This document shows, piece by piece, positions 35,096 to 46,739 of a stretch of DNA of 64,000 bases (the stretch's first letter is position 1; the number at the start of each line of letters is the position of its first letter). Origin of the DNA: Siphonodentalium dalli (Eukaryota > Mollusca > Scaphopoda > Gadilida > Siphonodentaliidae). The notes under the pieces are model-generated. The model was given only the letters and a program-made list of their open reading frames with translations, was not told where the DNA came from and did no database searches. Made by a program: the position numbers and the translations under genes. The stretch lies in the NCBI GenBank assembly GCA_032622095.1, contig CP136066.1, forward strand, positions 146,225,559-146,289,558. The letters run 5' to 3'.

Positions 35096-36460
35096 AACAG
35101 GCCGCTACACTCTTTCGAAATTGTCAATTGAATCATCGAATCTTCAGAATGTCTCATGTCAGATCATCGTCGACTTTTGACATATATCGAAGACAATTTA
35201 TTTTCCACCCATGCCTCACGAAGAAAAGTTCCACCCGATTTTCCAAAATTTGATGACATGAATTATAAATTCCATATACCATGCAGTACTTATCGACCCA
35301 CGTTTTTAATTATTTATTTGAACAACTTTCGGATAGATTTTGATAAAACAAAGGGCAAAAATCAACTTAAAACAATTCTATATACAACCGTTCTTCAGAA
35401 ACCTCCTCACCGATGTCTCAAAATTAACAGATTGATACACTGTTTCGAAATTGTCTGTCAAACGAAGCATTGAATCTTCACTATGTCTCTTCTCAGATCT
35501 CGAAGTCAATTTATATTCCGCCCATGCCTCATGAAGAAAAGTCGCACTCGATTTCCTATATTTGATTAAATGATATTCATTAAACTTTCATATAAATTCC
35601 ACATAACAGTATTTATTCATGAGCTACTTATTTATTTATTTATTTGAAAAAAACTTCCAGTGAAATCTTGATAATAAAAAAGTATAAAATCTTCAGTAAA
35701 AATCAACTTAAAAAAATTGTGTATGGCTGACTCTCGCCTGTGTTGGCTAGTATATTTCATATGAGCCGTGATTCTATCTCCAACCATTCTTCAGAAACTT
35801 CCTCACGGCTGTCCTAATATTAACAATTTGCTGTACTGTTCTGAAATTGTCTTGTCGAACGAACCATTGAATCTTCACCAAGTCTCTTCTCAGATCACGA
35901 TCGACTTTTGACAGGTTTCGAAGACAATTTATATTCCGCCCATGCCTCATGAAGAAAAGTCGCACTCGATTTTCCTAAATTTGATGACATGAAATTCATT
36001 AATCTTTCTGTGGTTTATAAATTCCACATAACAGTACTCATGAAGAAAAGTCGCACTTGATTTTCCTAAATTTGATGACAAGAAATTCATTAACCTTTCT
36101 GTGGCTTATAAATTCCACATACCAGTACTTATTCATGATCTAGTTTTTTATTTATTTATTTGAAAACCTTCCTGATAGATTTAAAAATCTTCAGTAAAAT
36201 TAAACTTAAACAAAATTGTGTTTGGCTGACACGCGCCTGCGTTTGTGGGTATATTTCAGATGAGGTGTGATCTATATTTATCTTCAACCATTCTTCAGAA
36301 ACTACCTCACGGATGTCCCCAAAATTAACAGATTGCTATACACTGTTTTGAAATTGTCAAACGAAGCATTGAATCATCACCATGTCTCTTCTCAGATTGT
36401 CGTCGAATTTTGACAGATCTCGAAGACAATTTATTTCCAGGCCATACATGCCTCATGCTT
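35096..36460 (+). repeat. degenerate large tandem repeat (units of about 310-490 bp)
   Basis: The blocks ACTTTTGACA and CGAAGACAATTTAT plus CCCATGCCTCA(C/T)GAAGAAAAG recur at about 35189, 35503, 35930 and 36422. Each is followed by TGATGACATGAA..AATTCC and, further on, TTCTTCAGAAAC.TCCTCAC. Spacings differ (about 314, 427 and 492 bp) because parts of the unit are missing or doubled. The plus-strand frame at 35156-35473 is a repeat translation. Confidence 0.75.
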
Positions 36461-36949
36461 TCTTTTGTCTTCGGGATTAAACTTTGTAGCAAAAACATGG
36501 CCTGCTGACCAGAATGATTCATGAATGACTCACAGAATCGGGGTTATTCTTCGACAGATCGTTCACACGTTCTAAGAGATGAATTAAAACATTATATGTT
36601 CGGGAGGGATGCTTGCCCTATATCGATTGTCTGTATAGAACTATATCAATAGCGGCCCTCTATATGATAGCCGTGTCTTTTTTTTGCATTATGCTCCTGA
36701 TTGATATCAGATGAACTCGATTGTAAGCTCCCAACGCGTACAAGCCATAATTTGTTCTTTCAAGTTTAGTTTTATTGTTTTCATATAGTGTTAACGTATG
36801 GTCATGCATGCATATGCCATACATAAGCACATATGGCATATAGCAAAGCATTTGTGAGGAGGCAGGGTGTATATACAGCATGCAACCAGCTTAGCCGCCC
36901 GTCTGTCCGCAACTTGTTTCGAGCTTATATATTATATTGCTATTTTAAA
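36461..36949. other. no gene recognised
   Basis: An inverted string CATATGCCATACATAAG...CACATATGGCATATAG lies near 36810-36842. Otherwise nothing. Confidence 0.35.
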
Positions 36950-37395
36950 GATACGGGCGGCGTTGGCGGTGGGTGTGCTGCTAAAATATTCAGCTTCGTC
37001 AAAAACCGCCATAAACAGAAAGAATAGTAAAATATAGACAGACTTTGTTCTTATACCAATAAGAAATATGGCATAAACAGTATGTTATTGTCAAATGTTT
37101 TTCCTTTGTTATGTAAACAAAAGCAAAAAACGTTACAGAACATGGCTTTTGTTTAGATCCGGATATATGGTAAACACAAAGAGCATTATTTGTTACTGTT
37201 TTCCTGATATGGAAATAATAAAGAGCGTTTATATCATTTATGTGTTATTAACCAATAGAATTGCGCTGTTATTTAAACAGAAGCAAAAGTTCTGTAACAC
37301 GAGCAGGGTCTTGTTTACGTACACCATCGTACGTCTTGACGACAATATACTATTTACGCACTGATTATGTTTGGCATATGAACAAAACTATAGAT
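36950..37395 (+). repeat. dispersed repeat of about 430 bp, copy 2
   Basis: Same order of blocks as at 690-1110, for example GGCGGTGGGTGTGCTG, AAAACCGCCATAAACAGAAA, GGCATAAACAGTATGTTATT, CCTGATATGGAAATAATAAA. Similarity is high enough to see base by base through about 440 bp. The frames at 37095-37611 lie in or beside it. Confidence 0.75.
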
Positions 37396-37940
37396 ATTTT
37401 AATATTCCTTCTGTTGATGGCGATTTTAACAAATATGGATATTTCTGCAACAAACGCCGCCCGTGCCTTTAAAGGGGCAGATTTGCTACCACTGCGGGAA
37501 CCTATATACGCACCTGTGATTATGAGCTCAGAGCTACCACATTTTACTGAGACATTTATTGCAACATACATGATTTTGTCCAAGCTTTTATTCGTTTTCA
37601 CTATATGGTAAATTGTTATGTAACTTTGATGGCTATTTACCATTCGCACCATTGTTATGTAACATTGATGGCTATTTACCTATTCGCACATCGAAATACG
37701 AGGTCAGTTTGAATCATTTGAAGAGAGTTGTAGTTTTTTTCAAATGCAAATAAGTTATTATGGCTATACCAGTAATGTAGCTCGATTGCTCTTTGAAATG
37801 TTAGCGAATATACAACAGAAAATATATTTCAATCAACGTCATTCGCAAGCAAAATTCGCTACAATGAAACCCACAAGAATATCCAAAATAATACGACACC
37901 AGGGGCCGTATTCACCAGCTAGGTTTATATATAGTGCAAG
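37396..37940. other. no secure gene; short duplication
   Basis: A 116-residue plus-strand frame ends at 37611 but overlaps repeat sequence and has no motif. TTGTTATGTAAC.TTGATGGCTATTTACC is duplicated at about 37613-37683. Confidence 0.35.
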
Positions 37941-38126
37941 TACAGTAATGCCCTAAATAATTGACTCCTTAACCACATCAGAATTATGGGTAACTTTTCC
38001 GGATTTAGTCGGAAATATGGTGACAGCTTTCCGATGAATGGCAACAAGCCATATTTCCGACTAAATCCTGAAGTTACCCATAATTCTGCTGTGGTTAAGG
38101 AGTCGATTATTTCGGGCATTACTGTA
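37941..38126. mobile_element. mariner-type MITE
   Basis: Starts TACAGTAATGCCCTAAATAA and ends GGGCATTACTGTA. It is palindromic, with the centre near 38030 shortened relative to the 19345 copy. TA flanks both ends. Confidence 0.88.
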
Positions 38127-39455
38127 GTTTACACGAGGCCAATTTCACTGCAAAGCTCTCGGTGGACGTCGATGGGAAGACATCGCCGCGCGGTATAGGA
38201 TTATCCAATCAAGGTGATTGGGAAAAATCATAGATTGACCACCGGCTCTTTAAAAACACTTCTTTGAATATTTCCGTTATTTCGTCAAAAACTCTTCTTC
38301 AAATCTCTCCGTTATTTCGTCAAAAACACTTCTTCTCAAACAAATCACCGTTATTTAGCAAATTAACATTATTTATAGAGTTATTGCCCTTCATGCATGA
38401 TTAACAAAACATGTCTTCATTTAGTGGACAATCCAAAGCTCGCGTGCCACGCGTGGTTGGATTGTCCATTTATTAATGACCATTTTAGGTACAGATTGTC
38501 CATTTTTAAGTGGACAATCCTTCAAGAATTGCCTGAATTAAAACATGCTGCGCACTGGAGACAAGCATGCATTATACGTTTGGTACATTTCAAGCATGCG
38601 TTACCGAGGGAAATAATTTCACAACCAACGAACGCAACACTCTTTGAGCATATAGTGCATTCAAACATCAAAATCCTTGAAAATAAAGAGACCGGAACCA
38701 CCCACCAGTGCCGGGAAGCAATTTCTTCTGAAATGGTAGGGAAATTTCCGAACAGATTATGTCTAGTATATTTGGATTGTTGCTTGGATTTAATAGCGTA
38801 CAAGAACCCCCCACTCATCATATTCTTCTCAGGGACCTGGCGACAGGTTTTTTTTCGGGGAGGGTTGGTGTCTCACATCCCCTCCAACTTTTGTCAAATG
38901 TTCAACAGTTGGAAATTTCATAATCTGATACAACATTTAATAGTTGGACATTTTACGATAAGTTGACATTGTTCTTGTAGTTTGATTTTCCAACAATTTA
39001 TTACTGAGGAATTTGTTGTTTTTATGTCAACATTTGCATATTTCCATACTTTTGGTCTAAATGATTGACTGCTATCAGTTGGAAATTTTCCGAACTTATC
39101 AGGGTGTCATTTTGGAAATTTCCTATTTGTGTCCTGCATGGTTCCTCCCCCGTGGCCAGTCAAAAACTGGTAATTATTCGAAAATTTTCAACCGTAGTAG
39201 GAGGTGTCAGGTTGGAATTTCCAACGCTTGGAAATTAAGCTAGAGGCCATTCTATACTAGATGCTAGGATTTTGCGATTATCGGAGTCGGTCCGGTGTAT
39301 CTTGATCGTCCCTCACCGTGGCACCGTGGCCATGTGAATTTATGTTGAGCTAGACTACTAGATGTTAGGAGTTATCGAAATTGGACATATTAACCCCTGC
39401 GCTACGATCGGATTCGCCGTCGGGCGTGGCACAATACGCCCGTTTCTGGAGTAGA
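38127..39455. other. long open frame and small inverted repeats, no gene recognised
   Basis: The plus-strand frame 38397-38966 (189 residues) is the longest outside the LINE, but a minus-strand frame of 99 residues is open inside it and it has no motif I know. It starts within an inverted repeat (GTGGACAATCCAAAGC ... GGTTGGATTGTCCATTTA at about 38424-38473, echoed at 38490-38520). GTTGGAAATTTC-type strings recur several times between 38900 and 39240, suggesting a decayed repeat. I do not call a gene. Confidence 0.3.
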
Positions 39456-39765
39456 GTGGGGCATGTAGACAGAACCCATATTTGAACTTGATCTGTATAC
39501 CAAATTTGGTTCAGTTCACTTGATTCAATCTAAAGTTATCATCCGGAAACAGCAAATCAGGTAAAATCTAAGTCGAAAAAGGAACATAACTCATGCAGTC
39601 AAAATCATGCGTACGAAACCAATATTCGAACTTGATCTGTATTTTGGGGATGGTAAACTAATATACCAAATTTGGTTCAGTTCACTCGATTCAATCTAAA
39701 GTTATCATCCGGAAACCAAAAGCGGACGGACGGGCGACGGACGGACGGACAACCCATTTACATAA
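39456..39765 (+). repeat. dispersed repeat with internal duplication and GGAC-rich end
   Basis: GAACTTGATCTGTAT and ACCAAATTTGGTTCAGTTCA plus TCTAAAGTTATCATCCGGAA occur twice (about 39483-39552 and 39627-39718), followed by (ACGG)n-type sequence at 39722-39752. This tail style resembles the one at 40450-40490. Confidence 0.7.
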
Positions 39766-40030
39766 TACGACCGTTGTTTTCTTCATACGGGCGTATACAA
39801 ACACAAAGGTTACCACCAGACCATACCATCCCACCCAGGAGTCCGATCGAGATGGTTCTGGCACTGTCGTGACCAAAGTTCCATTCCCCAACTCCGTAGC
39901 TCGAGCGGAAGCGCCATTGTTAACCCCTAATTCACGACCGGTTCCGTTAGATATATACGCACAAAACACAAAAGACATGCACCGACCGCATCTCACATAT
40001 AGCTGTCTGACCACGGGAAGGGTTATACTG

Positions 40031-40280
40031 TCATGCATCCATGGGCGATATGTATACATCCATGGGCGATATGTATACATCCATAGGCGATATGTATACA
40101 TCCATGCATGGGCGATATATATACATCCATGGGCGATATGTATACATCCATGGGCGATATGTATACATCCATGGGCGATATGTATACATCCATGGGCGAT
40201 ATGTATACATCCATGGGCGATATGTATACATCCATGGGCGATATGTATACATCCATGGGATATATTTATACATCCATGTG
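40031..40280. repeat. 21-bp minisatellite, about eleven copies
   Basis: The unit is CATCCATGGGCGATATGTATA. The period is a multiple of three and the unit has no stop in several frames, so long repetitive frames (HGRYVYI on plus, MDVYISP on minus) appear on both strands. These are not genes. Copies are nearly identical, so the array is recent. Confidence 0.95.
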
Positions 40281-40324
40281 CGATATGGCAAGTTGCTAAC
40301 TGAAGCGAAAGTGGGTTAACATAT

Positions 40325-40515
40325 CCATGGTTTTCAACGAATTCGGGAAAAGCGAAGGCTCCAATCTAGAGATCACCCCGAAGATCCATATGAAGTTTGC
40401 TGACGGTCGGATGAGGGGCATGGCATGTGTAGGGTTTGTCAAATTGAAATGTTGACGGACGGACAGACGACAGACGCCAACCCATGGCAATAGCTCAAAC
40501 TTGACTGTCAAGTTG
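40325..40515 (+). repeat. single diverged copy of the 22.4-kb repeat family
   Basis: GATCACCCCGAAGATCCATA and TGAAGTTTGCTGACGGTCGG match the unit at 22436-22860. The end carries GACGGACGGACAGACGACAG and GCCAACCCATGGCAATAGCT. Confidence 0.65.
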
Positions 40516-40772
40516 AGCTAAACACATGGCCATTTTGTCGCTGGGTGGGTGATTTCTTCAGGGTTTCTATCAGAGTGGTCGACGGGACGTAACTCTAAGT
40601 GAATCGTGATTGTTTAACTGCAAGCAAGATGAAGCTGTAATCTGAATGCATGCATCGACCAAACTGTTACATTGAGATGTCCCTAAACTCAAATCAAGCT
40701 TGATAAACGGTTCAGATTTTCGCCCATGTCGGGGTTAGAACGCGTGCCAACTTCGTCGAGCCCAGATTGCAC

Positions 40773-40885
40773 CATAACCATGACTCAAATTCATTCGATT
40801 GTTGCATATACATGTTTTCTGTTGAGTATAAAAGGAGATGGTCCCATAAATGGCCCGATTTCGTGTACAGTCTCGTTTAAGAGCT
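40773..40885 (+). repeat. one end of the MITE family at 41338
   Basis: GTTGAGTATAAAAGG, ATGGTCCCATAAATG and GTGTACAGT match the right arm of the element at 41338-41693. No left arm is present. Confidence 0.6.
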
Positions 40886-41159
40886 TTAAACAACTTAGGT
40901 TAAAAATAATTCTGCTTCTGTAATTTGTGTTTTCAGAGTAAATAGGTAAAATTATGTTGCGCGTTTATCGACCTATATACTTCTTTTTAATTCCTCCTCC
41001 AAAAGTTGAAGTGTTCCAATGAGCCGATGCATTTCCGTTTATGTATTTATGTCAAGTCCGACTCTATATATATTCCAGACAAAGAAGTCTTTGGTCCGGG
41101 AAAATAAAGCTGGCAGCGAGAATACACTCGCCATTCAAGTGTTCATGTTCAATTGTAAA

Positions 41160-41263
41160 TTAGCCACGCCCACTGCAGTTAAAAGGAGTGGCTATGGTTT
41201 ATATACGAAACTCACTCTTACGCAGACTGTAGTTGCATGCCTGCAGTCCTGAACTGAGTAAGT
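41160..41263 (+). promoter_or_regulatory. candidate TATA promoter and short first exon
   Basis: CCACGCCC at about 41163 (a GC/KLF-type box), TTTATATACG at about 41198, a possible start near 41225-41230 about 28 bases further on, and a good splice donor GTAAGT at 41258-41263 stand in the right order and spacing for an RNA polymerase II promoter with a short non-coding first exon. Any coding start at 41236 would stop within seven codons, so the exon would be leader. No downstream exon is identified. Motifs of this quality do occur by chance. Confidence 0.22.
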
Positions 41264-41337
41264 ATTAGTAATTCGCATGGAATCGTTATCCGGTAATCAG
41301 GTTTGTTGCTATAATTATTGGGCAAAATAACTATTAC

Positions 41338-41693
41338 AGGGATAATCTACACTAATTCGACCATTTATGGGACCACCTCCTTTTATACTGAAAAGAATAT
41401 GTGCAAAACATGAATGAATTTGAGTCTTCGATAACTGCAAAATACACACGTGTGCTCTTTGAACGATGCAAATAACATGGTAATTATAATGAAAATGAAT
41501 TTATGACTCCAGCCATAAATTCATTTTCATTATAATTACCATGTTATTTGTATCGTTCACAGAGCACACAAGTGTATATTTCACTAACCCATGGCTCAAC
41601 TTCATTCATTTGTTGCATATATTATGTTGAGTATAAAAGGCAATGGTCCCATAAATGACTGGATTTAGTGTACAGTACCCCTTTAACAAATGT
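41338..41693. mobile_element. palindromic MITE
   Basis: The left arm (GGGATAATCTACACTAATTC then CATTTATGGGACCA) and right arm (TGGTCCCATAAATG then GTGTACAGTACCCC) are inverted. The centre at about 41512 is a perfect palindrome including CATGGTAATTATAATGAAAA. The frames at 41655-41868 start in its right end and are not genes. Confidence 0.75.
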
Positions 41694-41784
41694 ACGGACT
41701 CTGTGGGAAACCCATTTGGAGCCGCCTATCATTATGTATCCATGTTGTACCAACGGGAATGCGCAGAATTTACTGAGAAACTTA

Positions 41785-43120
41785 GGGTACGTTCATACGC
41801 TGGCAAGTTTGCACGATATGTTTTCGCGGGCATTTGGTCATAGGAAACCACATGGTGCCAGAATATGAACGGAAACGTGCACATAACATGCATCTTTACC
41901 AAAGCTAACGACATGAGAAGTAAAATTTATGTAGTTTCACTTGTAACAGTGCTACTGACATTTGCCTTCAAATACCTGTAGGATTGATTCTTGCGAGATA
42001 ATTGCATACTATTTACAGGCAAATGCCGGTAACATATATAGCTACAGGTGGAACTATAGAGACTTTACTTCGCACGTAGTTAGCTGTGGTACAGTTGCAT
42101 CTCATATGCTTGTTTCCGTTCATATTCTGGCACCACGTCGTTTTCTACGACAAAATGCCTGCAAGCCATATCGTGCAATCTTGCCAGTGTACGTTCATAC
42201 GCTGGCAATATTGCACTGCAAACTGCAAACTGCAAAAATGCCAGCTGCAAATGTTGTTTTGTTTTGTTAACTGGCATTTTTGCCAGCTACCGACTAGCTC
42301 GTGCTGGGTCGTGGCTGGTCGTCAACAATCAACGGTGATATATGATAACGGCGTATACCTCTCTGCCGGTGGCCACAACACAAGGCTACTAACAATAATT
42401 GATTGTGTCTGTACCGTCCTTGATACGATCGAATGGGATCGGGTGTGTTCTCTGTGATTCTCATACACACTTAATTATACATGTGTTCGGATCTGCGTTA
42501 TATGAGGATATGACGATATGGCGTGATACAAAGAGTACCAAAAGTGATGCTTCCCGAGTCATAAATGTGGGCCTATATAATTATTCATGCCATTTGAATA
42601 ACAATATATTGTGTGCTTTTGATTAACTTGTGTTACTATTTATTTGATTTCTTTGTTTTGTTTAACATCAGCACCACGCCACCCCCCCCCGTTTTTCTTA
42701 TCTTATTGTTTTGCTTAACATGAAGACCAACGAGTGTATGACTAATATTATTGGAATGACAAGTTTGGAGTTTGGGATGATACCCGGGAAGATTTGATTT
42801 CGTCGGTTATCTTCGTTGAGCCAAGTGCGGACCCACCATCTCCTGTCTAGGTGACGTTTATTGTACTCATATATGAGCAGCATCCCATCGAGAGAGCTGG
42901 CCGTGGCGATATCACTTTCCAATATGTCAAGTGACATTATTTTGACTGGCCTAAGAATACCAACACGCATCGTGTTCTAATATATTGCATACGGCTCATC
43001 AATCACGCAAAACGGCTGTCGTTCATTGATCACTACTGACGCTGATTTGTTGACAGCGAGCAGAAATTAATCCGTTTTGGCAATTTTGCAGTGCAATATT
43101 GCCAGCGTTTGAACGTACCC
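41785..43120. mobile_element. PIF/Harbinger-type mosaic element
   Basis: The left end is TTA|GGGTACGTTCATACGCTGG and the right end CCAGCG...GAACGTACCC|TAA. From 41785 to about 42185 the sequence is related to the MITE at 60854-61269, but its right end is cut off and a second left-type end (GTACGTTCATACGCTGGCAA) begins at about 42189. That second end pairs with the right end at 43085-43120 through TTGCACTGCAAA/TTTTGCAGTGCAA. A decayed transposase lies inside (42698-42970). GGGTACGTTCA ends and a three-base A/T target fit PIF/Harbinger. Confidence 0.7.
42698..42970 (-). pseudogene. PIF/Harbinger transposase N-terminal fragment (HARBI1-like), decayed
   Basis: The minus-strand frame of 90 residues contains LLIYEYNKRHLDRRWWVRTWL at about residues 31-51. 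An R-rich stretch followed by RRWWVRxWL is the conserved N-terminal start of Harbinger-type transposases, ahead of the DDE nuclease domain. After that motif the reading no longer resembles the family, and the DDE catalytic residues are absent, so the copy is broken by frameshift or deletion. It lies inside Harbinger-type terminal repeats, which supports the call. The source autonomous element would also carry a Myb-like ORF, not seen here. Confidence 0.5.
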
Positions 43121-43124
43121 TAAG

Positions 43125-45385
43125 CGATATTACAGATCATCTTTGTGGAACACCTTATATCGCATCCCATACTAATACGAAACTATTTTACATCACACGG
43201 CAATACAATGTTGTGACTAAGCGATTCGACCCATAACTCATTATAATTTTAAATGCATTTATCTCCGTGATTTCAATTTAATGTGGCAGACACTTCACAA
43301 ATGGACAAATCTGTCGTCCAAACATTTAATCTGATTAGTTAGCTGGATTGTCTTCCACAGCATATAACACCATTCAATGTCTAGGATATGTTTATTATCA
43401 TAATTTGTCCCCAGATAATACGAATAACAAATTTCAAACCCATAACCGTGCATGTAGATACGTTTATACCGTTATTTTTATCTCAATATAGTCATTCTAT
43501 TTTACCGATAGAGAGGCTTCACGAGTTGTCTCAATTGATTGTGTATATTATGCATGAAAATGAAATATGTTTCAAGTCCAGTCAAGACATATCAACATGG
43601 CAAACCTTGTCAACTATAGTGCTGATATGATGTTATATTTACATACTAAGTGTTGTCATCACTAAATCCAGCATTCTGATTGGTCGGCGCCCACGTGGCT
43701 AGTTGCAATTATTTCTCGGTGAATGCGCAACAGCTCATAACAACATCGATACGTCAGCTCATAACAACATCGATACATCATTTGGGTTTGGAAAGACGAA
43801 CGCGTAATGTTTTGGGCGCATTTGGATTCGCGCAGGATTGACTTAATAAATCGTCGGGTTTCAATTGTTCCTGTTAACTTTTGCCAAGGGTGCTGTGGGA
43901 TATTTTGGGGTGGTTTTGTCACGATACGATTTACAAAAGTGGCTTTTTCGCTTTTTCATAACTTGTATGTAAACACAATTTACACAAGTTATGACCACTT
44001 ACATCACGGTCACATCTCCATAAAAAACAGTCCACATGACAGTTAATCCTTATATGAGCCGTGGGTCTTGCTGCGTAGATGTGAAGTTAGTAGGGCAAAG
44101 TAATTCTAGTTTGTGGTCCTGTAGTCTGATCGTTGACAACCAATTGCGGGATGTATCTAAAACGTGTAGACGTGCAGTTTTATATAAATTATAATCGTAA
44201 ATGACTTGGAAGAACTCACCCCAATTCCTCTAAATTCCGCTTTGGAAATATATATATCAGTACATAAGGTACTTACATCTAACTGCATCCAGAAAATGTC
44301 AACTTAATCCAAGATGGCTTCCAAGATGACCGCAATACACAAATGTTACCATCTTTCACCCAATTACGTTTCTCTCACGTAGAAAGGTGAATGCAGTAGA
44401 CTAATTTGCTTCATCCAAATACATGATCGACATGTTATGACACATTGCTATTAGTCGCCTTACCACAATGACTCAAAATGCGAGTCCATATGACAATTAT
44501 TGTCCAAATAAGCATCGAGAAAATTCGCCAAACAATATAGTTTTATTCGTCAAATAACATGTCCATCACAGGAGAACGATATCTCGGTGTTAGATATATG
44601 AATGTATGTACTTCGATTTAGATAATCCGGAGTTATTAATATCTTATTGTAATCGAGATGGCCGCCAATGTGGCGAAAATGTCGAAATTTTACATTAAAA
44701 TACATATATTTCCGCAATATATCACAGCGTGTTAGAATGCATATCATTATCATACATGGGCTTTCAATGAGAGCACGCCATTCAATATATAAACCGAAAT
44801 ATATGGCCAAGCACGTGAAGTATATGGTCTTGTGCCAAATTCGATTCTGATATTATATAAATATTTTAATAGGGACCAACATGATATGTGGAGAGAATAG
44901 TGAAGTTGCTAACTTCAGGGACCTATACTATAGAATACAATTTTTGTAATATCAGCGTTAATTTGTGATTTACTAATTTTGAAATACATATTTTGTGTTC
45001 TATAGTATTCGACTGTATTCGATCAGTATATTTCTTTCACTGTATATTGTAACTCAATATATGCCCAAAACTCTTTATATGCAGAATGCAGTGACATGTA
45101 ATGACTTATATGATCTTTTTGGCGAACCATCTATATACCGGGATTCACTTGATGAGTGGGATTAGCTGTTTACATGTTCTTTGTAATGTGGTACCGGAAT
45201 CTCAATTGTTAACCCATCGTCAGTGGGTTGTGCTCAATGGAGTTGAAAAGAGTAGCCATGTCTGCGGACTAGATTTTAATAAGAATGGAATTAAAGAGAT
45301 ACAGTTATCGGGCTTGGGATCAAACCGTATAAATACAACGATCTTTGTGCGTGATCAAACAAGAAACAGTTACTGATAATTTCAG
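43125..45385. other. no gene recognised; short duplication
   Basis: CAGCTCATAACAACATCGATAC is duplicated directly at about 43730-43775. Frames of 80-91 residues have no motif. No larger repeats were seen. Confidence 0.35.
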
Positions 45386-45390
45386 GCTAA

Positions 45391-45994
45391 GTTAGAAATA
45401 CACCATTTCCAGCAATTTTGGCCAACCTTGGAGGTATACTGTACTTCAAATCAATGCTGAGCAATTATCTTTGCATAGGTCACATCAAGCATGTTTTAAT
45501 TTCGATAGAAATTTAAGGTGTACTCATATGTCTATAGTTTAGCTTCGTTGTAAAATTTGTCATTGAGTTATGCCACTTGGTTTGCACACACAAAACGCTC
45601 AATATTACCCATTTTTTACACAAATTGACCATTTTCAACCCAAAGACAGACCACGACAGAGCGAATGCCAGTAAGTAAGCTTCTTCCACGTGATAGAGTT
45701 ACGTTAGAGCTCAGAAATATTTGAAATAGAAAACAAGTTATCGTATCAATTTGAAAAAATCGGGCTATTTTCCTGTAACCAATAACACATAGTTGGCCTT
45801 CACTGAATACGAAAATCCTGTTGCGTATCCAAATTTTCCACTTTTTTGATAACTTTTCCAGTTTTGTTAAGTGATTAATCCTTCAAACCAGTAATGCCAC
45901 ATTTAAGACAGGCTACACTGGCTGTTATGCCCCCAGATACTTATTTTTCTATTTTTCAGACCCCCTACAACCCGCGAAATCGTGTACTGCTACC
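45391..45994 (+). mobile_element. Harbinger-like non-autonomous element, copy 1
   Basis: It is related throughout to the copy at 47627-48284: both contain CCAGCAATTTTGGCCAACCT, CTCATATGTCT, GCACACACAAAACGCTCAAT and ACCCGCGAAATCGT. The ends are GTTAGAAATACACC (decayed from GGTAGCAATACACG) and CGTGTACTGCTACC. It is about 50 bp shorter than copy 2. Confidence 0.75.
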
Positions 45995-46028
45995 TTTTAA
46001 AGGAAAAAATAGAGTTATCCCCCTTCAA

Positions 46029-46735
46029 CGCGCAAATGTCCAGTTAAGTCTCTGACGTACACCGATAACTTTGATATATAACACATATGGTGTTTCTTCA
46101 GTGTGAATGATAAATAAGTTCAATATAAGTACTGTGGTTTCAATAAAATGAACCAATTTCACCCAAATTATTGGTTATAGCGGAAAAAAAACAAAGATAA
46201 ATTATAAATGTGACATCATGCACAGCCACCTTAAAACTAAATCTCATCCCTTCGAAAAGGCGGTCTGAACAGATATATCACATCTGAATTGTGCTGACCA
46301 GAGCATGTGCGCTGTGATTATTTACTAGCCAGCCCCCACCCCCGAATATGTTAAGACAATGTACTTGCCCCCGAACGCGCAAATGTCCAGTTAAGTCTCT
46401 GACGTACACCGATAACTTTGATATATAACACATATGGTGTTTCTTCAGTGTGAATGGTAAATAAGGTCAATATAAGTACTGTGGTTTCAATAAAATGAAC
46501 CAAGTTCACCCAAATTATTGGTTATAGCGAAAAAAAAACAAAGATAAATTATAAATGTGACATCATGCACAGCCACCTTAAAACTAAATCTCATCCCAGT
46601 CGAAAAGGCGGTCTGAACAGATATATCACATCTGAATTGTGCTGACCAGAGCATGTGCGCAGTGATTATTTACTAGCCAGCCCCCACCCCGAATATGTTA
46701 AGACAATGTACTTGCACCCGAATATGTTAAGACAA
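46029..46735 (+). repeat. 347-bp tandem duplication, nearly identical copies
   Basis: ACGCGCAAATGTCCAG begins units at 46028 and 46375. Both contain GACGTACACCGATAACTTTG, ATTATTGGTTATAGCG and GCGGTCTGAACAGATATATC, with only a handful of differences, so the event is recent. Confidence 0.9.
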
Positions 46736-46739
46736 TGTA

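Noticed and set aside
39691-40319. Several long overlapping frames on both strands (up to 144 residues) with repeated YIHGRYV or YISPMDV peptides
   Set aside because: They are translations of the 21-bp minisatellite, whose length is a multiple of three and which lacks stops.
45101-45376. 91-residue plus-strand frame before the Harbinger-like element
   Set aside because: No recognisable motif, no splice or promoter context; length is within chance for this region.
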